Source: Diphasiastrum complanatum (taxonomy: Eukaryota > Streptophyta > Lycopodiopsida > Lycopodiales > Lycopodiaceae). Taken from it: a stretch of 64,000 nt of DNA. Numbering within the stretch: the first letter of the stretch is position 1; each line of letters starts with the position of its first letter. Positions 44,301-54,655 of this stretch are shown piece after piece. The notes beneath the pieces are model-generated. The model did no database searches. It was not told the origin of the DNA and worked only from the letters and a program-made list of their open reading frames with translations. Where the stretch lies: assembly GCA_029204225.1 (NCBI GenBank), contig CM055095.1, positions 39,114,141 through 39,178,140 of the forward strand. The letters are read 5' to 3'. The position numbers and the translations under genes were made by a program.

Positions 44301-45276
44301 AAGACAATAAGGATGTAAAGTATTCCTTATGTCTTGTCATGTGAGATGAGGCTCCACTATCAATCCACCAAGGATCATTATCATCTATGTTGGCTAACAA
44401 ACTTGAAGTCATAACAAGTGATTCACATGTGTTATGTTCTTCCTCATCTATTGTAAGATTTCCTTGCCTCTCTCCTTGCTCTCTTTTCTTCTTATAACAT
44501 TCATTTGCAAAATGACCTTTTATCCCACAATAAAAGCACTTGAACTTTGACTTATTGTTCTTAGTAGAAGAGGAAGAGGAAGAGTGATCATCATGATCAA
44601 AGTTACCACCTTTGGACCATTTCCCTTTGCCTTTACCTTTGCCCTTGAATTTGCCTTTTGTGAAGAAAGCCTCTTCACCTCCACCTTGCAAGGATGCACC
44701 ATCAAGCTTTGATTGCAACCTATGTTCTTCAACCAATAAGATTTCTTGCAAGTCAACCACACTTGGCAAGACTCTTTGAATGGCAAAACTTTGCACAAGG
44801 TTAGCATGTTCATTTAGCAAACCATTCAACATAACTTGGACTATTTCACCATCTTTTATGTTCTCATCAATGCATGCTAAATCATCACTTAGGGACTTAA
44901 CTCTCAAGATAAATGCATGAGCACTTTCACGCCTACTAGAAAATATTTGTCTCCTTAGGGTCAATACCCTAGATGTGGACTTTGATTCAAAGAGCTTCTT
45001 TAAGGCATTCCATGCCTCACTTGCACTTTGACACTTTCCAACTTCCTTGAGAAGTTCATTTGTAACATTCATTTTAATGATATGAAGAGCCCTTTTGGCC
45101 TTCTTATCAAACCTTTGTTGCTCTTGAAGTGTGAGAGGTCTCTCTTCAATTTCTGCAACTATGTCCATGAGTTCATTCAACTCAAGTAAGGACTCCATCC
45201 TCACTTTCCAAGTAGAGTAGTTTGATGAACTCAACCTTTCACTAGACTCTAGCATGATCCCACCATTGGAAGCCAT
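41332..45276 (-). CDS. Element K gag-pol polyprotein (copia)
   Basis: 1314 codons, no interruption, starting MASNGGIMLESSERLSSSNY. Order: UBN2 gag (about 20-220); basic Lys/Gly linker; CCHC knuckle CFYCGIKGHFANEC (247-260); protease WWIDSGASSHMT with catalytic D306; pre-integrase EVWHKRLGHPNFKSLEV; integrase with D503, D565 and E601 (D,D-35-E); RT with D902 (MDVTNAFLNG), SLYGLKQAPRSWY and YVDD at 987-990; RNase H with STEAEYKALT and CDNLSAQSLASNPVFHARSK. It ends SNVEEGV; the stop codon lies in the first bases of the LTR. The product is expected to be cleaved by its own protease and to act in cytoplasmic particles before nuclear integration. Confidence 0.96.
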   Translation of the reverse strand: MASNGGIMLESSERLSSSNYSTWKVRMESLLELNELMDIVAEIEERPLTLQEQQRFDKKAKRALHIIKMNVTNELLKEVGKCQSASEAWNALKKLFESKSTSRVLTLRRQIFSSRRESAHAFILRVKSLSDDLACIDENIKDGEIVQVMLNGLLNEHANLVQSFAIQRVLPSVVDLQEILLVEEHRLQSKLDGASLQGGGEEAFFTKGKFKGKGKGKGKWSKGGNFDHDDHSSSSSSTKNNKSKFKCFYCGIKGHFANECYKKKREQGERQGNLTIDEEEHNTCESLVMTSSLLANIDDNDPWWIDSGASSHMTRHKEYFTSLLSYEGEGNIIYTANDGQCDIKGIGTIPISLSTNRKANLENVLYIPSITKNLLSVSQMIDKGLDVEFIGDACLISKCGSLIAQGRRHGKLFKLDACVISNHEGCMAREQLTNQEVWHKRLGHPNFKSLEVMAKKELVLGLPKSLVANNSVCEHCALSKSHRLAYSRSTSRSKEAFQLVHSDIHSSSTTSNGGAKMYATFIDDFSRYTWIYLLKSKDEVFAAFVKFKNEMENQFNTKIKCLRSDNGGEYTSNRFKDFCIAHGIKREMSSPRTPQQNGVAERKNRTLCECAKAMRLHANLAKSFWGEALACANYLCNRWTSASLDGKTPHEVLYGRRPSVKHCRIFGCTCFVNITLDDRTKEDPSSKKGVFVGYSEVSKAYKVYIPSTKKVVISRDVIFHEENVSNVVDVDVDVPTNHHDVQDVLDEDGDATPKQTSRKTQRQRAKPSRLTYDEKGKQVVDNSNFAFLTSFDEPTCVGEAIQKKEWIQAMDHEHQALIKSNTWRLVKLPKDKKAIGCKWIFKIKTNQDGSINKYKARLVAKGYAQEYGIDYDETFAPVAKMVTIRILISLATLYDWDMWQMDVTNAFLNGDLEEDIYMEQPEGYVSHDEPNHVCYLQKSLYGLKQAPRSWYAKLNSFLLSQNFVMSEYDHSLYFRLNENDITLLLIYVDDIILSGGNNLDIDEIKMALKREFEIQDLGKLHYILGIEIIRTSKSTFICQEKYVNSILKRFHMEDCKVVSTPMESNVKLTTRSNERSFKDITLYRKLIGSLIWLTITRPDLSFVVGKLSQFMQDPSEAHWKLGKRVLRYISGSRDFGILYGGTIPNLCGFSDSDFAGDQMDRKSTSAFAIYLGDGVVSWLSKKQPTISLSSTEAEYKALTTCTKEILWIKRMLLDLHLLEPEKTPIILCDNLSAQSLASNPVFHARSKHIEIAHHFVRDQVIAKEVELQHVSSKECVADIFTKPLGKELYLMHRSNLGMCSKTMLKLASNVEEGV
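41337..41347 (-). promoter_or_regulatory. Polypurine tract of element K
   Basis: TGAAGAGGGAG on the minus strand directly inside the 3' LTR. Confidence 0.9.
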
Positions 45277-46436
45277 GATTCTAATGTTTCTTCAACTTTT
45301 AGGTTCTGTCCTAAAGCACTTAGCACTCACTTTTCTCTCAACAAATGATAGATAAAGAGATCTATGAAGATTTAGGACCCTAAAACACTTCTATCTTGAA
45401 CCTAGATGGTTTCCAAGCATAGAAAGGAAGATTGAAACACATGCAACACTTTGCACACACTAAGAATGGATTACAAAATCAAACCAACCTGAACACACTC
45501 TTGCTTAAGCTCTCAAACTTTCCAGCAAGTGACCAAATCAAGTTATGGTGTGAAGAGTTACTTGCATTCTTAGAAAATACCCAAAACTAGGATGCCAAGA
45601 TTACCTAGTAATGAACAAACTTGATCAACATATGATCAACACACTAAGATATTGATTCAACCTGTAAAACCACATGTAAACCACACTTCTAAAAGTTTAT
45701 AAACTCCAGCAAGTGATAAATACAAGATTTAGAGGTGAATGAATGAGCACACTTAGTGAATCACAAGACTAGCTTCACTATCTTGTCAAATCTTGGTGTT
45801 TAGATGTAGATCTAAGATCACTTCACATGAGAATGTTCCTCAACCTGTTAAGAACCTGAAAACACACTTGCATAATGGTTAACACCTTCCAGCAAATGCT
45901 CCAATCAAATTACATAAGGAGAGTTACTTACATGCTCAACAAAGTACACCAAAATTTATGCCAAAATTGATGACAATCTTTACAATATGCTCTTCACAAT
46001 GGAGCTTACAATATGTTCACCCAAAAAAGGGGATCTTTCATCCAAATGGGAGCTTTGCTCAGCCTTTAGGAGAATTACAACTCACTCAAAAGAGCATTTG
46101 TCATCCACTTAAGGAGAAGTTTCATCCACTTAAGGAGAGTGTTCATCCAAGAATGGAGATTGTCAACAATAGGATTGAAAAGAACATTGTTAGTATTGAA
46201 TATGCACAAGCCTCACAATCACAAATGATTAGGTGTTATGATCTGATCCAAAATAGTTTCTTTTCAGCCTCTGATCTTCAATAGACCTGAAATATGCTTT
46301 TGATCCACAAGTTCAACTCACAAAACAAAGGTTAGTAAGATTTGATCAACAAAGCAATGCAAAATCATGCTAGAACTTGATCAAACATCCAAATATCACC
46401 AAAAATGGAATACTTACTGTAAATAGAAGCCAACCA
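45277..46436 (-). other. Untranslated leader of element K
   Basis: About 1.16 kb between primer site and gag start, long for copia. It contains three imperfect copies of a block around CCAGCAA(G)TG...AGTTACTT(G/A)CAT (about 45522-45590, 45705-45770, 45890-45960) and a short tandem TTCATCCACTTAAGGAGA near 46100-46145. An antisense ORF (45958-46284, 108 codons) is probably fortuitous. Confidence 0.7.
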
Positions 46437-46448
46437 GCTCTGATACCA
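46437..46448 (-). promoter_or_regulatory. Primer binding site of element K
   Basis: TGGTATCAGAGC on the minus strand directly after the 5' LTR, complementary to initiator methionine tRNA. Confidence 0.95.
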
Positions 46449-47103
46449 TGTGAAAAATACAGATCCTAAGTGGATCTAAACTCCAAGATCATTGGCTTGA
46501 ATGCTTGCACTCCAAACTACATAAGCTAGGAATTGGCAACACATTCTATGCTACCTAGAATGCAAAGAACTTGATCAAAAAGCATTTATCACAAATGGAA
46601 ACTTCCATAAACATCAAGTGCGGCCCAAAATAGCATTATACAGTCCATAATACATCAGCCTACCACTTTTGGAAAGCACCTAAGATCATACACAATAGCT
46701 TGAAGACAATACACACAACAATGCTCTCAATGGAGGAAGAAACAATGACAATGATCTATTGATCTCAATGAAGCATACAAAAGGTTTCTCCAACCTGTTC
46801 TCCACGACTTCCCTACTATTTATGGATGAGGAAGATGACTCTCTCTCCTCTCTCTAGAAGGTACTTGACCCTAGATATTCCCTATATAGGAAAAATAGCT
46901 AAAAATGGCTTATATGACCAAAATACATCAAAATGGTCTCATTTTGAAGGGTATGAAGTTTGACACTTCATCATACTGAAAAAATACAGTAAATAAAAAC
47001 ATTGTGGCCTGGTTCACACGTGTGAAACTCCAGAACCAAAACTATTTACAATTTTAGCCAATTTAGGCCTCAAACTAGCTAGGAAATGTTGACAATTTTC
47101 ACA
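46449..47103 (-). repeat. 5' LTR of element K
   Basis: 655 bp, no difference from 40682-41336 noticed on reading. CACACGTGTG at 47015-47024. Confidence 0.97.
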
Positions 47104-47480
47104 GTGAATTGGACCAATATAATCCAATCCACATTTTTCGAATGATGTTTGGGCTAAGACTGGGTGTAGTAGGTCATAGTTCAATCTCGTTGGTCTCCTT
47201 GCCCTTTGTCACACATCGTACTTTTTCAAGTATTCCTCTATATATTTATGAATCGTTGGCCACCAACATCCTGATTGTAGGATCTTGCGAACTGTAATGT
47301 CAAATGCAAAATGACTCCCACCCATGCCTTCATGTGAAAGTGAAATGATCTGGGTAGTCTCATGAGGAAGAATACACCGCCGAAGAATTCCATCAAGACC
47401 TCTTCAGTACAACTGGCCAGCAATCAGCTGATAAGGTCTAGCCTTCAAAACACTAAATAGGTCAATGTACTTGTTCAATT
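47104..47480 (-). pseudogene. gypsy integrase relic, copy X2 (right part)
   Basis: Continuation of 39764-40681 interrupted by element K; matches 34907-35285. It contains the zinc-binding module with the same premature stop after KKYDV as X1. The relic meets copia leader DNA near 47490. Confidence 0.85.
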
Positions 47481-47893
47481 CCGATTTTTGAATTCACATA
47501 CTGGATTTGGCCGATTTTTGGATCATTGGTTCAGCCTAAGTGGTGGCTTATAGATTGCATATCAAATTTTCAGCATTTGCATGTAGATTTGGAATAGTCA
47601 ATTTTTTGTGATTTTGTCAAAACCCTAATTTTGATTGGATCTCTAGATAGTGAGGTTGCTGGGCTTCATTTGAGTGTGTTTCAATCTTAGAAAGTGGCAG
47701 AAGTCATTAGATTGAGGATAGATCATAGGTTGATGAAGATTCCATGATTCTATGTGTTGATTTGCTTGGATAAGTGCTCGAAGAAAATTTGTGAGATAGT
47801 TTCAAATCTTGGTGATTTCGTTTGAAAGCATTTGTTGTTGCTCAAAGGAGTGCTTTGTGCATTGAAACAAGTTGAAAGAGAAGATTAGGTCAT

Positions 47894-50800
47894 TGCTACA
47901 TAGCAACCTCAATTGGAGTCATGTTGGAAGCCAATGATAGGCTCACCTCAAGTAAGTATTCACTGTGGAAAGTGAGGATGGAGTCACTTCTTGAGATGAA
48001 TGATGTTTTGGATATTGTTGTAGGTTTGGAGGAGAGACCAACAACACAACAAGATCAATTGAGGTATGACAAGAGGGCCAAGAAGGCTCTATACATGATA
48101 AAGATGAATGCTACCAATGAACTTCTCAAGGAAGTTGGTAAGTGCACATCATCTTTGGAAGCTTGGAATTCATTGAAGAAGCTTTATGAATCCAAGTCTA
48201 CTTCTAGAGTGTTGACTCTAAGAAGGCAAATCTTTTCTTGTTTGCAAAAGAATGAAAAAAGTCCAAGTAATTTTGTTTTGAGAATGAAAGCATTGAATGA
48301 TGAGTTAGCTTGCATAGATGAAAGCATTAAGGAAGGAGAGCTTATTCAAGTGATTCTTAATGGCTTGTTGGATGCTCATGCTAACATTGTTCAAAGTATT
48401 GCTATTCAAAACTCTTTGACAAGTTTGATGGATCTTCAAGAGATATTGACCAATGAGGAATATAGGCTTCAAGCAAGAGGTGGATCTACATCGACACTTC
48501 AAGAGGATGCTATGTTCACAAAGGGCAAATTCAAGGGCAAAACCAAAAGTAAGTGGTCTAAAGGGCAAGATCAAGTGGACGCTTCTTCAAGTGGCAAAAA
48601 GATGGATAGATCAAAGCTCAACTGCTTCTATTGTTGCATCAAAGGACACTTTGCAAGTGAGTGCTACAAGAAGAAGAGAGATCAAGGAGACAAGCAAGGT
48701 AATCTTACTCTTGATGAGGATGGTTTGGATGTTCAAGATGCAAATGATGATGCTATTGTGATGTCTTCATGTATGCTTGCTAATGATGGAGATCTAGATC
48801 CTTGGTGGATTGATAGTGGAGCAAGTTCACACATGACCTTTCACAAAGAGTACTTCACTTCTTTGTTGGCATATGGAGATGACAAGAGGGTGATCTACAC
48901 GGCCAATGATGGTGAGTGTGCAATCAAAGGGATTGGCACAATTCCTATTTCTCTCTCTACAGATAGGAATGCTCATTTGGAGGATGTCTTGTTTATTCCA
49001 TCTATTACCAAGAATGTGCTTAGTGTGAGTCAAATGCTAAGGGCCTCAAGGTGGAGTTTGATGGAGATGCTTGTTTGATCAAAAGAAGGGATGTCTTGGT
49101 TGGAAAAGGTAAAAGGCAAGGGAAGTTGTTCAAACTTGATGCTTGTGTTATTGTTAACCAAGTTGGATGTGTTGCAAGGGAGCAAATTTCTATTCAAGAG
49201 GTTTGGCACAAAAGGATGGGACACCTCAACTTCAAGCCATTGGAGGTAATGGCAAGGAAGAAGGTTGTGATTGGTCTTCCAAGTTCCTTAAGTAATGACA
49301 AGCATGTTTGTGAGTCTTGTGCTTTGTCTAAGTCACATAGACTACCTTATACTAGATCTATTTCTAGATCTACAAAGTCTTTTCAACTTGTACATTCGGA
49401 TATTCATGGATTTACTACAATTAGCAATAGTGGAGCTAAGATGTATGTAACATTCATTGATGATTTTAGTAGATTTTGTTGGATCTATCTACTAAAGAGC
49501 AAGGATGAAGTGTATGATGTCTTTTTCAAGTTCAAGAATGCAAGGGAGAACCAATTTTCTACAAAGATCAAGTGCTTGAGAGGTGACAATGGTGGTGAGT
49601 ACATATCTAACAAGTTCAAGGCCTTTTGTGATGAGCATAGGATCAAGAGGGAGTATACAACATCAAGGACCCCACAACAAAATGGAGTGGCTGAAAGGAA
49701 GAATAGGACTTTATGTGAAAGTGCTAAAGCTATGAGGTTAAGTGCTAATCTTGACAAACCATTTTGGGATCAAGCTTTGTTGTGTGCCAATTTCTTGTGC
49801 AACAAGTGGCCGAGTGCTATTTTGGATGGAAGGACACCTTTTGAGATGCTATTCAAGAGGAGGCCGAGTGTCAACTTTCTAAGAACCTTTGGATGCACAT
49901 GATATGTCAACATTACTCTTGATGATAGGACCAAGGATGATCCATCTTCAAGAAGAGGTATTTTTGTTGGATATAGTGAGGTGAGTAAAGCCTACAAGGT
50001 TTACATTCCTTCTACTAAAAAAGTGATTGTTGGTAGAGATGTCATTTTTGATGAGGGGAACATTCCAAAGGTGTCTTCAAGCATGATTGATGGTAGAGTG
50101 GATGGATCTAACATTCTTGATGTTGATGAGAAGGATCTTACTTTAGATGGTGGTGATGGTGGACCTTCATCAAGTCAAAAGCCAAGGAGAACATCGAGAG
50201 AAAGACAAGTACCTTCAAGTCTCACATATGATCAAAAGGGTAAGCAAGTAGTTTCTGGAAATTATGTTGCTTTCCTAACCTCTTTGGATGAGCCTACAAG
50301 TGTAGATCAAGCAAGGAAAGAAGAGGAGTGGATCCAAGCAATGGATCTCGAGTATCAAGCTCTTATGAAGAATGGAACATGGAGATTGGTGGAGTTGCCT
50401 AAGGACAAGAAAGCTATTGGATGCAAATGGATCTTCAAGGTGAAGTCAAACCAAGATGGATCTATCAACAAGTACAAGGCAAGGTTAGTGGCAAAAGGAT
50501 ATGCTCAACAACAAGGAATTGACTATGATGAGACCTTTGCACCCGTGGCAAAGATGGTAAGCATTCAAGTCATCATTTCACTTGCTACACTTTATGGATG
50601 GGATCTATGGCAAATGGACATTTCAAATGCATTCTTGAATGGTGATCTTGAGGAGGAAGTTTACATGGAGCAACCCGAGAGCTACATTTCATCTACAAAG
50701 CCAAATCATGTGTGTCTTCAAGCACCAAGGAGTTGGTATGCTAACCTTAGCACTTTTTTACTCTCCAAAGGCCTTGTTATGAGTGAGTATGATCATTCAC

Positions 50801-51765
50801 TTTATTATAGGTTTGTTGAAAATGATGTTACCATCTTGATAGTCTATGTGAATGATATCATCTTGAGTGGTGGAGACAATCAAGATGTGGAGGATATCAA
50901 GAATGCTCTTAAGAAGGAGTTTGAGGTGCATGATCTTGGTAATTTGCATTACATTTTAGGTATAGAAGTTATTAGATCTTCTCAATCTACTTTCATTTGT
51001 CAAGAGAAGTTTGCTAATTCTATTCTAGAAAGATTTCATATGGTAGATGCAAAAGCTATTGATACACCTATGGAGTCTCATGTAAAGCTAACTATAAGAG
51101 GTAATGAAAGATCCTTCGAGGACATTACTCTCTATAGGAAGCTAGTTGGTTCACTCATCTATCTAACCATTACTAGACCTGATCTAAGCTATTGTGTTGG
51201 AAGATTGAGTCAATTCATGCAAGATCCTAGTGAGGAGCATTGGAAGCTAGGAAAGCGAGTTTTGAGGTACATCATTGGAACTCGAGATTTTGGCATATTG
51301 TATGAGGGATCATCACCTAATATTTTTGGATTTTCAGATTCGAACTATGCTGGAGATGTAATGGATAGGAAATCCATTAGTGCTTATTGTATTTTCATAG
51401 GTGATGGAGCTATATCATGGATGTCAAAGAAACAAGCCACTATCTCATTGTCATCTAGTAAGGCCGAGTACAAAGCTCTTACACATTGCACAAAGGAGCT
51501 GGATTTTTCAGAGAACCCAATCATCTTTTGTGACAATCAATCAGCCCAAAGAATGGCATCCAATCCTATCTTTCATGCTAGGAGCAAGCATATTGAGATA
51601 CAAAATCATTTTGTGAGGGAGCGAGTCATTGCAAAGGAGGTGGAGCTTCAACATGTGTCTTCAAGGGAATGTGTAGCTGATATCTTCACCAAAACATTGT
51701 GAAAAGACTTGTTCATGAAGCATAGGACTTCACTTGGAGTATTATCAAAATCTATGCTGAAACTA
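47894..51765 (+). pseudogene. Element G gag-pol, multiply defective
   Basis: Gag through protease is in frame (47921-49078): knuckle CFYCCIKGHFASEC, protease WWIDSGASSHMT. Lesions relative to A and K: the family start codon is ATA; a 4-bp deletion near 49038 shifts the frame; TGC to TGA at about 49900 stops integrase after TFGCT; an in-frame loss of about nine residues removes SLYGLK before QAPRSWY; the RT active site reads YVND instead of YVDD; part of RNase H after TKEL is deleted; TGA follows FTKTL at 51702. Integrase residues (HSDIHG, GDNGGEY, NGVAERKN) are present. Confidence 0.9.
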
Positions 51766-51778
51766 GTTGAAGAGGGAG

Positions 51779-52106
51779 TGTGAAAGATTCAACTAGTTTC
51801 ATCACATTTTGCAATATTTCCATATTTGGCATATTGAGGCCAAAACTTGTTTTAGACTTAGAGGTTGACTTTTCAAAGTTCATTAGTCTAAATTTCATTT
51901 GAATAAACACTGTTTTGAAAGTGTGGGAAAGATAGAATGCGAGTTTGAGTAGATTCAATTTGAGTAAGTTGGGTATATTGAATCTAGACCCAAAATTGGT
52001 AGGGTTAGCATTTTGGTGGGAAAGCCAAGTGGCCAAATAGGGTTTGGACCTGCTATAAAAGGATGTAACTCATGGAGAGAGTCATCTTCTCTCTTCTCTA
52101 TCATTT
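51779..52106 (+). repeat. Partial LTR of element G
   Basis: Begins TGTGAAAGATT right after the polypurine tract GAAGAGGGAG and matches the reverse complement of the 6592-7239 LTR up to the TATAAAAGGATG box and about 50 bp beyond, then stops. Confidence 0.85.
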
Positions 52107-52440
52107 CTTGAATTTTAGTTTCTAAGGGTAGAAACAGTTTAAGGAGGGAAGAATGTCCATGACCAGTACATAGAATACAATATACTCCTAGTCTTGGATA
52201 CATGGTACTCCAGTGAAACAAGCTGTTAGTTATGCCACACCATACTGGACATGACCCGAAAGTAACTAATATCCTTGTGAGGCCCATAACACACTAAGTG
52301 GAGTTTAGACAAGGTATGAGATAGTGTATGCATGTCTAGAGTTATCAATAGCAATTCTATGAATAGTTGGTCCATGCTTAGGATTCTATTCTAGGTGAAT
52401 CTATGTATAGGGAACTTAGGGCTATGCATGACTATGTGCC
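52107..52440 (+). mobile_element. gypsy 3' end and partial LTR (I)
   Basis: A purine-rich tract AAGGAGGGAAGAA followed by TGTCCATGACC at 52153. The layout is the same as the gypsy end at 53040-53093, implying a related 3' end with its LTR start. No coding sequence remains. Confidence 0.45.
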
Positions 52441-53035
52441 CAGGATGCTTTTGGCTCTATATATTGAGAACATATGTGTCTCACAGGCAATCTTAGTGGG
52501 AAGATTATGTTTCTTTGATTGAGTTTGCTTATAACAGTAGGAAACATTCTACTACTAGTTATAGTCTGTTTATGCTGATGTATAGTTTTCAATCTAGATC
52601 TTTGGTAAATGTGGAGACAAAGTCTGTTAAGATCCAGAAAGTTGCAGATGTCTTGCATGATATGCATGAATGTTGCAAGTGGACCGTGATTGTATCCGGA
52701 GTGCTCAGGATAGAGCTAAGCACTATGCCAATCTTAAAAGATCTCCCAGAGATTTTAAAGTTGACGACTGGGTATATCTTAGAATACCTAAGGATTCTAA
52801 GACTATGTGTACAGGGAAGCATTATAAATTGTCTACCATATATTGTGGACCGTTTCGGATTATTATAAAAAAAATCGGCTCTTTAGCTTACAAATCGCTT
52901 CATTTTCTTTTGGAACCTGAAAAGGTACTCAGAACTAGAGATAAACAATTGAGAAATCGTTCTATCTCTGAGTGCTTGATTAGGTGGAAGGGACGGACTA
53001 AGGATGATGATTCATGGGAGCAGGTCGAAACATAA
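52441..53035 (+). pseudogene. gypsy (chromovirus) integrase C-terminus and chromodomain
   Basis: Across frames the plus strand reads SLIEFAYNSRKHSTTSYS (end of the integrase core), DRAKHYANLKRSPRDFKVDDWVYL, then KLSTIYCGPFRIIIKKIGSLAYKSL and a chromodomain-like end ECLIRWKGRTKDDDSWEQVET. Such C-terminal chromodomains guide chromovirus integration to modified chromatin. Frameshifts and a missing N-terminal part make it a relic. Confidence 0.85.
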
Positions 53036-53079
53036 AGAAGAATTTCCCTGGTTTTCATTTCTAGAGATAGAAGTGGTTC

Positions 53080-53850
53080 AAGAGGGAAAGAATGTTATGT
53101 CTATCACAACTAGAAAACTCTGTGTTTATCCATGCAGAGTATCCACGCGAGACCCGACACTTAGTCGATTTTCCGAAATTTTGTTTTCGTGGAACGTCCA
53201 CGCATGGATTATCCACACCAAAAAAAATTTGAACATGCCTCCCGCCAGTCCACCGGTGTTTTTTTGACACGGCGCCGAAAAATTTATGCGCGTGGATAAT
53301 CCACGCAAAGTTGAATTTTGAAAATTTTGGAAACTGTTTGGGAGGGAAGGTTGGCGGCGCCGAAAAGCAGTTTTGGCGTGGATAATCCACGCAAATTTCA
53401 TTTTGTTCACCGGACCAAACCGGAAGTTAAAGATATCCACACGTGGATATCTTCTGCGTGGATTATCCACGCATTTTTTTTTTTTTTGTTTTTCTGTTTT
53501 TTGCATGTTGATAATGACATGAAATCAGTTAAATAAATATATTTCTAAAGTGAATTATATTATGATTAGGCTATTTTTTTTTTTCTAAAGTAAATTATAT
53601 TATGATGAGGGTTTTTTTTTTTTTGTGCATGTTCATAATGAAATGGAATTAGTTAAATAATTTTTTTCTAAAGTGAATTATATCATGGTGTTCCTAGATG
53701 ATTGATTTTTTATGAGGGCGGCCACCTACTTAGATAAGACAGTTGAGTCGAGCTACCAAGAGGGTAATTATGCATGATCTAAGGCTTTGATAGCCAGGGG
53801 TTTAGGGTCTACCTTGAATGGCACTCTACCTAATCTCATATCCGAGATCA
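53080..53850 (+). repeat. gypsy LTR with palindrome array
   Basis: Purine tract AAGAGGGAAAGAA (53080-53092), then LTR start TGTTATGTCTATC at 53093. The first 400 bp contain repeated GCGTGGATAATCCACGC palindromes; then come AT-rich DNA and two similar TAAAGTGAATTATAT stretches. The LTR end was not located. Confidence 0.6.
53141..53472. repeat. Array of 17-bp palindromes GCGTGGATAATCCACGC
   Basis: Full or near-full palindromes at 53290-53306, 53376-53392 and 53456-53472. Related half-sites or variants lie at 53141-53148, 53189-53219 and 53433-53450 (ATATCCACACGTGGATAT). All lie in the 5' part of the gypsy LTR. Confidence 0.88.
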
Positions 53851-54655
53851 TTTAATGTGGATTGAGAGAAGCTCTTAAAACATGGCCAAAGTCACTTGGG
53901 ATCGGGAGGAAGGGGCAATCTCGATATCTTCACTTGGCGATCATTATAGGAAGACTGGACATAAGAGACATGTTAGCAACTTCATCTGGTACTGGCGAAC
54001 CTACTATAGCTAGGTGGTTAAGCAGCTATTTGAATTCGTTCAAATGATCAATGATTGAGGTCCCCTCACTCATCTTGAGAGATAGGAGCTTTTTTCTCAT
54101 AAAGAGGTGAGTTGATACATTTGTCGTTTCATACAATCTAGTTAGTGTGTCCCATGCTTCTTTGGAAGTGGAACAGTTGGCTATGTGAGCTATTTGTAAA
54201 TTTTTCAAGTTTAGATATACAATGGCTATACTCATTTTGAGAGATTGGATCTTTTTTCTCAGAAGAGACGAGTTGATACATCTATCGTTTCATACAATCC
54301 AGTTAGTGTGTCCCATGCTTCTTTGGAAGTGGAATAGTTGGCTATGTGAGCTATTTGTGAATCTTTCAAATTCAAATATATAATGGCCAATGCTTTGCCA
54401 TCCTTTGCTTCCCAAGCAGTCAACATTTCAGGTTTCGCCGGTTTGTATATCAAACCATTGACATATCCCCAAAGTTTTTTCTCGATGAGTATCACCCTCA
54501 TGTTGAACTTCCAAATGTGGAATTCGTCAATGTTGAGCTTATTGATCTGAAATCCAGATCTCTTTGGATGTACCTTCCATAGTTAATGAGCCATCTCAAG
54601 AATGGTGATTAGTCGTGAATTCTATTGCCAATTCAAATCCGCTTTGATACCACTC
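53851..54655 (-). pseudogene. copia element H gag with internal tandem duplication
   Basis: Minus-strand UBN2 gag: KKLWGYVNGLIYKPAKPEM, then LAIIYLNLKDSQIAHIANYSTSKEAWDTLTGLYET, then a second copy of that segment (AIVYLNLKNLQIAHIANCSTSKEAWDTL) and KLLSLKMSEGTSIIDHLNEFK. A tandem duplication of about 180 bp (54060-54235 and 54236-54410) explains the repeat. The 5' side ends in GCTTTGATACCA (complement TGGTATCAAAGC), an initiator-Met-like primer site at about 54638-54650. Confidence 0.8.

Larger units (their letters stand above)
40682..47103 (-). mobile_element. Element K: complete, apparently autonomous copia retrotransposon
   Basis: 6422 bp with two 655-bp LTRs that appear identical on reading, GTGAA target duplications, primer site, polypurine tract, an 1160-bp leader and one uninterrupted gag-pol ORF. 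All domains are present in copia order (Gag, protease, integrase, RT, RNase H) with catalytic residues intact. Identical LTRs mean very recent insertion. It is the only element in the window that looks competent, and it shares polypurine tract and primer site with A, C and G. Confidence 0.97.
40677..47108. repeat. Target-site duplication GTGAA flanking element K
   Basis: GTGAA at 40677-40681 and 47104-47108, abutting the outer LTR ends. The uninterrupted target is visible at the homologous X1 site (GGGTGAATTGGACC at about 34898). Confidence 0.95.
47481..52106 (+). mobile_element. copia element G: near full-length coding region, 3' LTR partial, no 5' LTR
   Basis: Plus-strand relative of element A with leader (47481-47890), gag-pol (47894-51760), polypurine tract and a partial 3' LTR from 51779 to about 52106, where gypsy DNA takes over. 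No 5' LTR: the leader abuts gypsy integrase DNA. It supplies the reference for the gag fragments at 1 and 36385 and for element A. Confidence 0.88.

Noticed and set aside
45958-46284. 108-codon ORF antisense in the element K leader
   Set aside because: Repetitive His-Pro composition from short tandem repeats and no recognisable domain; likely chance.
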